From Candidatus Woesearchaeota archaeon CG07_land_8_20_14_0_80_44_23 (GTDB taxonomy: Archaea; Nanobdellota; Nanobdellia; Woesearchaeales; 0-14-0-80-44-23): 5,365 bases of DNA. The translations under genes and the position numbers were made by a program. The stretch's first letter is position 1, and each line of letters opens with the position of its first letter. The notes beneath the pieces are model-generated. The model was not told the origin of the DNA. It saw only the letters and a list, made by a program, of their open reading frames with translations, and did not search any database. Below are positions 1 to 4,517 of this stretch, piece by piece. The stretch is from assembly GCA_002779235.1 (NCBI GenBank), contig PEXD01000055.1:1-5365 (forward strand), written 5' to 3'.

Positions 1-1
1 G

Positions 2-23
2 TTTTATATTTTTTAGTTCTTTT
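2..23 (+). terminator. T-rich run, possible terminator of an upstream plus-strand gene
   Basis: The first 23 bases of the plus strand are almost all T with a few A and G. Archaeal termination typically uses such T-tracts, so this could end a plus-strand gene lying before the window. Nothing upstream is visible, so this is a weak call. On the minus strand the run is A-rich and cannot serve as a U-tract for the 58-285 gene. Confidence 0.2.
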
Positions 24-30
24 CCATCCG

Positions 31-54
31 CGCTTTTCCCATAGGAAAAGGGCG
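31..54 (-). other. Small inverted repeat just downstream of the minus-strand gene
   Basis: CTTTTCC (33-39) pairs perfectly with GGAAAAG (44-50) around a CATA loop. An alternative pairing extends the stem with CGC (31-33) to GCG (52-54) by bulging two G residues. It begins three bases after the TAG stop of the minus-strand gene, so it may form a hairpin at the 3' end of that transcript. No U-tract follows it in that direction, so a classical intrinsic terminator is not supported. A 3'-end stabilising hairpin or chance are both possible. Confidence 0.3.
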
Positions 55-57
55 GTT

Positions 58-285
58 CTATTGCCGTTCTATGCTCCTGTAAATCATGGTGGCTATTGTG
101 GCAAACATGATGAACACCAGCATGCCGCCGACAAAAACGAAATTGCCCTGCGGCGCGGCATTTCCTGAATACACCGCCATGCCGGAAATGCTGTTGGAGA
201 CCCTTGAGAGCGCTGTTATCGCGCCTATTGTAGATATAGTGGCCGAAAGTATGAGTATTACCTTTTGGGCATTCTTGCTTATCAT
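58..285 (-). CDS. Small hypothetical membrane protein with two predicted transmembrane segments (75 aa)
   Basis: I do not recognise the family. The 75-residue protein has a short polar, basic N-terminus (MISKNAQK), a hydrophobic segment at about residues 8-26, a polar loop at about 30-48 containing NAAPQGN, a second hydrophobic segment at about 49-69 (FVFVGGMLVFIMFATIATM), and a charged tail (YRSIERQ). This predicts a two-helix hairpin in the cytoplasmic membrane. The start is set at the ATG at 285-283 because a strong GGAGGGG lies five bases before it; an ATG seven codons further upstream has no such site and would place that site inside the gene. The gene is divergent from the NAD operon across a 151-base region, so the two could share regulation, but nothing in the protein links it to NAD metabolism. 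The overlapping plus-strand reading frame (86-328) lacks a ribosome site and is taken as a shadow. Confidence 0.65.
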   Translation of the reverse strand: MISKNAQKVILILSATISTIGAITALSRVSNSISGMAVYSGNAAPQGNFVFVGGMLVFIMFATIATMIYRSIERQ

Positions 286-290
286 TTTAT

Positions 291-297
291 CCCCTCC
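291..297 (-). promoter_or_regulatory. Strong Shine-Dalgarno site fixing the start of the minus-strand gene
   Basis: Read on the minus strand this is GGAGGGG, five bases before the ATG at 285-283. It decides the start of the small membrane protein and is one of the best ribosome sites in the window. Confidence 0.7.
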
Positions 298-319
298 AAT
301 GCTCAATATAGCCCGCTTT

Positions 320-327
320 TTTAAATA
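320..327 (-). promoter_or_regulatory. Candidate archaeal TATA box for the minus-strand gene
   Basis: The minus strand reads TATTTAAA here within an A/T-rich stretch. With the usual archaeal spacing of about 25 bases, transcription would start near 297-300, just before the GGAGGGG site, giving a very short leader. The placement is sensible but the motif is degenerate in A/T-rich DNA. Confidence 0.4.
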
Positions 328-364
328 ATTTTCCTAAAAGGCAATGCTCCCTGCCCGAAAGAAA

Positions 365-379
365 CAAAAGGTTTAAATA
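365..379 (+). promoter_or_regulatory. Candidate BRE plus TATA box for the NAD salvage operon
   Basis: CAAAAGG (365-371) followed by TTTAAATA (372-379) closely resembles the archaeal BRE/TATA pair. The expected transcription start is about 400-405, leaving a leader of roughly 30-35 bases before the methyltransferase ATG at 437. This is the better of two TATA candidates in the region because it has an A-rich BRE-like flank. Confidence 0.5.
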
Positions 380-384
380 CTTAG

Positions 385-397
385 TGTAATTATAACA
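385..397 (+). promoter_or_regulatory. Operator-like element, copy 1 (imperfect palindrome)
   Basis: TGTAATTATAACA matches the downstream copy at 408-420 at 11 of 13 positions. It has the form TGTAA, three bases, then TAACA, with four of five arm positions able to pair. The two copies lie 23 bases apart in the same orientation, and the similarity extends four bases further upstream (381 and 404). It lies just downstream of the TTTAAATA box, where a bound repressor would block RNA polymerase. The regulator is unknown. Confidence 0.35.
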
Positions 398-405
398 TTT
401 ATATA
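398..405 (+). promoter_or_regulatory. Second candidate TATA box for the operon
   Basis: TTTATATA is a good archaeal TATA sequence. If used, transcription would start around 427-432, within about 10 bases of the first ATG, so the message would be nearly leaderless. It lies between the two palindrome-like elements at 385-397 and 408-420. Only mapping of 5' ends can tell which TATA is used. Confidence 0.35.
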
Positions 406-407
406 AG

Positions 408-420
408 TGTAAATATTACA
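408..420 (+). promoter_or_regulatory. Operator-like element, copy 2 (palindrome with perfect 5-base arms)
   Basis: TGTAA (408-412), three central bases ATA, and TTACA (416-420) form a symmetrical site of 5-3-5 layout. It is a near repeat of the element at 385-397. Because the surroundings are A/T-rich, chance remains possible. The spacing of 23 bases, close to two DNA turns, and the promoter position make a transcription-factor site plausible. Confidence 0.4.
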
Positions 421-436
421 AGAATAGGAATGCAAG

Positions 437-1303
437 ATGAGAAACAATCTGGATAAGAACGGGCACAGCAGGGAAGGGCTCAATGCATACATCACTGGTA
501 TGGAAAACAGCGCCCCTGAAAAAAAGAAAATCATGCCTTATGTGAAGGAAGGACTAATAGCAGAGATTGGCTGCGGGGCAGGGACAGTCCTCGAGCTGCT
601 TTCCCAGAATTTTCCCGAGAGCAGGATAATTGGCATAGATGACTCGCCCCAGATGCTTTCTGTCGCTTCTTCAAAGCGCTATTCCAACGGAAATGTTGAA
701 GTGCGTCTCGGCGATGCAACCGAGAAGCAGTTCTCTGATGAAAGCCTTGACACAATAATTTTCTGCTCTGTTCTTCATGAAATATTCTCATACAACAGCT
801 ATGAAAAAGATTTCATTGAAAAAACAGTCATGAATGCCTATGAAATGCTTAAGCCCGGCGGAAGAATCATAATCCGCGACGGGGTCAGACCTGAAGGGGG
901 CACTGCATATCTGAGGTTCAAAAACCCGGAAACTGAGAGAAAGTTTTACAGGTTCTCAGAGGAATTCGGCCCGCATAAGGTGCGTTATAGGAAAGAACAC
1001 ACCGAAAATTCTGAATGCATAGCAGTTAAAAAAGCTGATGCAATGGAATTTCTGAGCAAATATTTCTACAATGAAAACTGGAATCTTGAAGTCAGGGAAC
1101 AGTTTGGAGTTTATACTAAAAAAGAATATGAACATTTGATAAAAAATTGCGGCTTCAAAATAATTTATTCCGGTTCCTACCTGATTGATTTTCTCAGGAA
1201 TAAGTACCAAAATGATGTTGAAATGTTTGAAAAGAAGGACGGAATCTATGTTCCAACAAATTATCCTGATTCAACTCTAATTTTAGCAGCAGAGAAAGGG
1301 TGA
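437..1303 (+). CDS. Class I SAM-dependent methyltransferase, substrate unknown (288 aa)
   Basis: This soluble enzyme should transfer a methyl group from S-adenosylmethionine to an unidentified acceptor. The Rossmann-fold signatures are clear: the SAM-binding glycine loop EIGCGAGT at residues 43-50, an acidic strand end in GIDDSPQML at 66-74 for the ribose, LGDAT at 91-95 near the adenine, CSVLHEI at 110-116, and LKPGGRIIIRDG at 138-149. The C-terminal half (about 155-288) is unlike the core and includes a long charged region and EQFGVYTKKEYEHLIKNCGF, common near the end of small-molecule methyltransferases; it probably forms the substrate cap. The ATG at 437 has a weak AGGA seven bases upstream, and the ATG at 430 runs into a stop after eight codons. 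It is the first gene of the operon, and pncB begins five bases after its stop, so the two are probably co-transcribed and translationally coupled. A nicotinate or nicotinamide acceptor is a guess from context only. Confidence 0.85.
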   Translation: MRNNLDKNGHSREGLNAYITGMENSAPEKKKIMPYVKEGLIAEIGCGAGTVLELLSQNFPESRIIGIDDSPQMLSVASSKRYSNGNVEVRLGDATEKQFSDESLDTIIFCSVLHEIFSYNSYEKDFIEKTVMNAYEMLKPGGRIIIRDGVRPEGGTAYLRFKNPETERKFYRFSEEFGPHKVRYRKEHTENSECIAVKKADAMEFLSKYFYNENWNLEVREQFGVYTKKEYEHLIKNCGFKIIYSGSYLIDFLRNKYQNDVEMFEKKDGIYVPTNYPDSTLILAAEKG

Positions 1304-1304
1304 G
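1299..1304 (+). promoter_or_regulatory. Ribosome binding site selecting the pncB start
   Basis: GGTGAG overlaps the methyltransferase stop codon and lies four bases before the ATG at 1309. This favours ATG 1309 over the in-frame GTG at 1300, which is part of the site itself, and over the ATG at 1315. Confidence 0.6.
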
Positions 1305-1308
1305 AAAA

Positions 1309-2760
1309 ATGAGAATGCCAAAATCCGGATTTGTGAATGAGGAGAATATGGCTGAGGTCACTGACTGGTATGAAGTAACAATGGGCGGCGCTTATTTCAC
1401 AAACTCTTATAAGGACAGGCTGAATTTTGAATTGTTTGTAAGGAAGCTTCCTGAGCGCAGGTCTTATCTCGTGTCTGCTGGTTTGGAGCAGGCAATTTAT
1501 TATCTTCAAAACATGAAATTCAGTGAGGATTACATCAGCTGGATGAAAGCGCAGCCCGAGTTTGAGAATTCTGATGATGGATACTTTAAGGGCTTCTTTG
1601 ATTATCTCAGAAACTTCAGGTTTGGCGCAGATGTGTGGGCTGTTCGTGAGGGAAGCATTGTCTTTCAGAACGAGCCAATTCTAAGAGTTACTGGAACGGC
1701 AATAGAAGCCCAATACATTGAAACATACGTTCTCAACACGCTTCATATACAGACAACAATAGCTTCAAAGGCCTCCAAGATTGTAGACGCTGCCAAAGGC
1801 ATTCCTGTAGTTGATTTTGGCCTGAGAAGGGCTCATGATATATTGGCTTCAAGAGCAGCTTATATTGGTGGCTGCGCTGCGACCTCAAATGTTTTTGTTG
1901 CAAAAACCTTTGGAATTCCAAAATCAGGGACAATGGCTCATTCATTTATTCTCGCATCGGATCCCGAGTTAGACGCTTTTAGGAATTATATCCTTGCTTC
2001 TAATTCTGAGTTGGAAGCTTTTAGAAATTATGGAAGAACCTATCCTGACCATTCGGTGTTTTTAATAGATACTTATGACATAATTGAAGGAGCAAAAAAT
2101 GCAATTGTAGTTGCAAAAGAGATGGAAAAAGAAGGGCACAGGCTAAAGGCAGTACGGGTTGACAGCGGCGACTTGCTTCAGATGGGTAGAAAGGTTAGGG
2201 GAATGCTGGATAAAGCAGGATTAAATTATGTTGGAATCTTTGTTAGCGGCGATTTGGATGAGTATAAGATAGATTATCTGGTGAAGAATAATGCGCCAAT
2301 AACAGGTTTTGGTGTTGGAACTAAGATGGACAGCTCAGAAGATGCGCCAACAATAAACATGATATACAAACTCGATGAGATAATGAATTCAAGGCAGCGC
2401 ATTCCAAAGATAAAACTCAGCAAGGATAAGCTTACCCTGCCGAAGAGGATGCCGCTCAGAATTTATGATAGGAATGGCTTATTTGAGAAAGACATACTGG
2501 CTTTGGATGATGAGAAGATAGAAGGCGCCCATCCCCTTCTAGTAAAGATTATGGAAAAAGGAGAACTGATTTATGACATTCCCAGCTTGGACGAAATCAG
2601 GAAATACCATTTAGGGCAGGTTTCAAAGCTGCCTGAAAAATACAAGTCATTGGAAAACTCTGTTGAATATCCTGTTGAGTTAAGCCCGGGGCTTGAAGCC
2701 CTGACTGAAAAACTGATTGAAGAATACAAAAATGGGAATAATACAAACAAAGGTGGTTAA
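1309..2760 (+). CDS. pncB: Nicotinate phosphoribosyltransferase (483 aa), with an internal 14-residue tandem duplication
   Basis: PncB joins nicotinate to PRPP, giving nicotinate mononucleotide and pyrophosphate, usually with ATP hydrolysis; this is the entry step of the Preiss-Handler route. Family landmarks are present in order: DWYEVTMGGAYF (residues 19-30), FELFVRKLPERRSYLVSAGLEQA (40-62), NEPILRVTG (121-129), the active-site stretch VVDFGLRRAHD (167-177), GTMAHSF (207-213), LIDTYD (252-257), VRVDSGDL (282-289), IFVSGDLDEYKID (310-322) and the phosphate-binding FGVGTKMDSS (334-343). The length suits the longer bacterial/archaeal NAPRTase class. The start is ATG 1309, chosen by the GGTGAG site. 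An oddity: residues 214-227 and 228-241 are near copies of each other, whereas homologues as I recall them have one copy between GTMAHSF and the YPD segment. The family is certain; whether the duplication affects activity is unknown. It sits five bases after the methyltransferase and one base before pncA. Confidence 0.95.
   Translation: MRMPKSGFVNEENMAEVTDWYEVTMGGAYFTNSYKDRLNFELFVRKLPERRSYLVSAGLEQAIYYLQNMKFSEDYISWMKAQPEFENSDDGYFKGFFDYLRNFRFGADVWAVREGSIVFQNEPILRVTGTAIEAQYIETYVLNTLHIQTTIASKASKIVDAAKGIPVVDFGLRRAHDILASRAAYIGGCAATSNVFVAKTFGIPKSGTMAHSFILASDPELDAFRNYILASNSELEAFRNYGRTYPDHSVFLIDTYDIIEGAKNAIVVAKEMEKEGHRLKAVRVDSGDLLQMGRKVRGMLDKAGLNYVGIFVSGDLDEYKIDYLVKNNAPITGFGVGTKMDSSEDAPTINMIYKLDEIMNSRQRIPKIKLSKDKLTLPKRMPLRIYDRNGLFEKDILALDDEKIEGAHPLLVKIMEKGELIYDIPSLDEIRKYHLGQVSKLPEKYKSLENSVEYPVELSPGLEALTEKLIEEYKNGNNTNKGG
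1948..2031 (+). repeat. In-frame tandem duplication of 42 bases within pncB
   Basis: Unit 1 (1948-1989) encodes ILASDPELDAFRNY and unit 2 (1990-2031) encodes ILASNSELEAFRNY. The units share 11 of 14 residues and 32 of 42 bases. Six of the 11 conserved residues use a different synonymous codon in the two units, so this is not a fresh slippage event. It adds 14 residues right after the conserved GTMAHSF segment without breaking the reading frame. Confidence 0.9.
2751..2756 (+). promoter_or_regulatory. Ribosome binding site selecting the pncA start
   Basis: AGGTGG at the very end of pncB lies five bases before the ATG at 2762. This chooses that ATG over one 45 bases upstream, which would add 15 residues with no family resemblance. 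Confidence 0.65.
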
Positions 2761-2761
2761 A

Positions 2762-3451
2762 ATGAAAAAAGCAAATATGGTTTTCTTTGATGTGGATACG
2801 CAGAATGATTTTATGTGCAGGGAATTCGTCAATGAAAAGGGGCTGACTGAAAAGGGCGCCCTGTATATAAGCAATGCAGAGGAAATAATTCCGAATCTTG
2901 AGTTGCTTACCAAATATGCTCAAGACAATAGCATAAGGATTCTTGGAAGTGTTGACAGGCATTTTAAGTCAGACCCGGAATTGATTTTAAATGGAGGAGC
3001 TTTTCCTGAACACTGCATGGACGGCACTTATGGGCAGAAAAAGATAACTGCAACAACTCCGCCGAATTTCAAGTTCATCGAAAATATGGAATACGGCGAT
3101 GATGAGCTTGAGGATATTGTCAAAAGCGGCTGTGGGCTGTATTTTGAAAAGCAGAGCTTCAACACATTTGACAATCCCAACGCAAAAAAAGTTCTTGAGA
3201 TTCTAAAGCCGAATGTTGTGGTGGTTTACGGGGTTGCAACTGACTTCTGCCTCAAATATGCTGCTCTGGAGCTCAGCGCCGCCTTGAAAAAGAATGGCAC
3301 AAAAATATATCTGGTGGAGGATGCAATAAAGGCAGTCAACATCAACCATGATGATGGAAAAAAGGCAATTGAGGAAATGCTGAAAGAAGGGATTCGGTTG
3401 ATAAAAATAGAGGATGTCTTGGAGGAAAAAATATGGGAAAAGGCACTTTAG
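2762..3451 (+). CDS. pncA: Nicotinamidase-like cysteine hydrolase of the isochorismatase family (229 aa)
   Basis: PncA hydrolyses nicotinamide to nicotinate and ammonia, supplying PncB. The isochorismatase-like fold is shown by FFDVDTQNDF (residues 8-17), where Asp12 is the predicted catalytic acid; SVDRHF (63-68), giving metal ligands Asp65 and His67; FPEHCMDGT (81-89), giving the third ligand His84; EKQSFNTFDNPN (129-140), with catalytic Lys130; and VVYGVATDFCLKYAA (154-168), with the nucleophile Cys163 after the usual Val-Ala pair. The full Asp-Lys-Cys triad and all three metal ligands are therefore visible. The length is slightly above the roughly 180-215 residues common in nicotinamidases. 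The family also contains other amidases, so the substrate rests on the metal ligands and on the position between pncB and nadE. The start is ATG 2762. The gene follows pncB after one base and overlaps nadE by 19 bases, indicating tight co-expression. Confidence 0.88.
   Translation: MKKANMVFFDVDTQNDFMCREFVNEKGLTEKGALYISNAEEIIPNLELLTKYAQDNSIRILGSVDRHFKSDPELILNGGAFPEHCMDGTYGQKKITATTPPNFKFIENMEYGDDELEDIVKSGCGLYFEKQSFNTFDNPNAKKVLEILKPNVVVVYGVATDFCLKYAALELSAALKKNGTKIYLVEDAIKAVNINHDDGKKAIEEMLKEGIRLIKIEDVLEEKIWEKAL
3421..3425 (+). promoter_or_regulatory. Strong ribosome binding site for nadE inside pncA
   Basis: GGAGG lies seven bases before the ATG at 3433, inside the last codons of pncA. It supports a genuine 19-base overlap between pncA and nadE rather than a later nadE start. 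Confidence 0.7.
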
Positions 3452-4467
3452 GAGAGGAACCTGAAGAAAAAATAAGAGAGCTGTATTTGAAAAATCCCTC
3501 TGAAGCATTAATAATTGATTCAAAGAAGACAGTTGAAAAAATAGAAGAATTCATATTGAAAGAGGTTGAAAAAGCCAATGCACTGGGACTTGTTCTCGGA
3601 ATGAGCGGAGGAATAGACAGCGCAGTCGTTGCAACTCTGTGCAGAAATGCAGTTGGCCCGGAAAAAGTTTACGCCCTAATGATGCCGTCTGAAACAAATC
3701 AGAGCTCAGATACAAGCGGCGCAGTTGCCCTTGCAGAAAAGCTTGGCATAAACTATAAGATAATTTCAATCTCTGATATTGAAGAGGTTTTTCTGAAAAA
3801 AAGGGTGTTTGACGAATTCATGAGCAAGGCAAATCTCAAGCCCCGCATCAGGATGGCTCTGCTGTACGGAGTTGCAAATTCAAGGAATTATCTTGTGACG
3901 GGCTGCGGTAATAAATCCGAATTAAGCGCAGGGTATTTTACAAAGTTTGGCGATGGCGGCTGTGATATTCTTCCAATAGGTGACTTGTATAAGACCCAGG
4001 TTTACCAGTTGGCAAGGTGCCTTGAGGTTCCCGAAAGCATCATTCAAAGGGCTCCGACTGCAGGGCTGTGGAAGGGGCAGACAGATGAGGATGAGATGGG
4101 AATCAAATATAAGGTTCTGGACCAAGTTCTTCTCGGGCTTGAGCTTGAAGTTAAAAAGAATGCAATAGCTGAAAAAGTTGGAATCAATGAAAGCGATGTT
4201 GAAAAGGTAATTGGGAGAATCCAAATGTCAGAGCACAAGAGAAAAATGCCGGGAACTCCTAAAGAGGCAGCTGCATCACAAACCTCTGAAAATTATGTGT
4301 TAAACAGAATTAATGAGGTGCTTGAAAACAAAGCGATAGAATGGCTAAATACTCCTATTGCTTCCTTGAACAAAAGAACGCCGCTGGAAGTGCTGATGGA
4401 GGATGAACCTGGCAGGAAAAGAGTTTTAGATGTTCTTATCAGAATGGAGTGGGGCATTCCTGACTGA
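3433..4467 (+). CDS. nadE: NAD synthase (ammonia-dependent type) with a C-terminal MbcA/ParS/Xre-like toxin-binding domain (344 aa)
   Basis: NadE activates nicotinate adenine dinucleotide with ATP and amidates it to NAD, the last step of the pathway. The catalytic core covers about residues 20-280: the PP-loop LGMSGGIDSAVVA (55-67), MMPSETNQSSD (83-93), the GCGNKSELSAGYFTKFGDGG region (157-176), PIGDLYKTQV (181-190) and APTAGLWKGQTDEDEMG (207-223), ending in SEHKRKMPGTP (266-276). There is no CN-hydrolase glutaminase domain, so free ammonia is the expected nitrogen donor. The core alone would be roughly 265-280 residues, normal for the family. The protein then continues to residue 344 with a segment resembling DUF2384, the toxin-binding domain of Xre/MbcA/ParS antitoxins (separate entry). 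Sequence across the junction is continuous, and tandem TGA codons (4465-4470) end the gene. The start is fixed by GGAGG at 3421. NAD synthase is certain; the role of the tail is open. Confidence 0.95.
   Translation: MGKGTLGEEPEEKIRELYLKNPSEALIIDSKKTVEKIEEFILKEVEKANALGLVLGMSGGIDSAVVATLCRNAVGPEKVYALMMPSETNQSSDTSGAVALAEKLGINYKIISISDIEEVFLKKRVFDEFMSKANLKPRIRMALLYGVANSRNYLVTGCGNKSELSAGYFTKFGDGGCDILPIGDLYKTQVYQLARCLEVPESIIQRAPTAGLWKGQTDEDEMGIKYKVLDQVLLGLELEVKKNAIAEKVGINESDVEKVIGRIQMSEHKRKMPGTPKEAAASQTSENYVLNRINEVLENKAIEWLNTPIASLNKRTPLEVLMEDEPGRKRVLDVLIRMEWGIPD
4285..4464 (+). other. DUF2384-like (MbcA/ParS/Xre antitoxin C-terminal) domain fused to NadE
   Basis: Residues about 285-344 of NadE match the pattern I know for the antitoxin toxin-binding domain: a leading helix (NRINEVLENKAIEWL, 291-305), a TP pair (307-308), a leucine four residues on (L312), RTPLEVL (315-321), then a G-x-x-x-V-x-x-x-L-x-R-x-x-x-G spacing (327-341) ending in the characteristic MEWGIPD terminus. 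The usual double glycine before the TPLE motif is replaced by Asn-Lys. No Xre-type helix-turn-helix precedes it; the NAD synthase core takes that position. Known partners of this domain are RES-domain toxins, several of which consume NAD+. No RES gene lies in the window. The assignment is from memory of the family and was not searched. Confidence 0.8.
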
Positions 4468-4517
4468 TGAATGTGATAAAAATGCAAGATGAAAAGGGCA
4501 AACAGGTTAAAAAATGA
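4467..4517 (+). other. Tiny open frame bridging nadE and nadM, possible coupling element
   Basis: An ATG at 4467 shares its A with the nadE stop codon (TGATG), runs 16 codons and ends with a TGA that overlaps the nadM ATG (ATGA). Ribosomes finishing nadE could re-initiate here and be delivered to the nadM start, which has only a modest ribosome site of its own. No strong ribosome site is placed for it (the nearest G-rich run ends about 12 bases upstream) and the peptide looks like nothing known. A short frame of this size can easily arise by chance. Confidence 0.25.

Noticed and set aside
86..328. An 80-codon plus-strand frame opposite the small membrane protein
   Set aside because: It lacks a ribosome binding site and its composition looks like the complement of the minus-strand gene, which has a strong GGAGGGG site and a sensible membrane topology.
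429..440. The 12-mer AATGCAAGATGA occurs both at the methyltransferase start (429-440) and before nadM (4481-4492)
   Set aside because: About one shared 12-mer is expected by chance in a window of this size, and the position relative to the start codon differs in the two places, so a shared control element is not supported.
1300..1308. GTG at 1300 as the pncB start
   Set aside because: It forms part of the GGTGAG ribosome site that is well placed for the ATG at 1309, and the added residues match nothing in the family.
2717..2761. A 15-residue N-terminal extension of PncA starting inside pncB
   Set aside because: The good AGGTGG site and the family's usual beginning shortly before the FFDVDTQNDF motif both point to the ATG at 2762.
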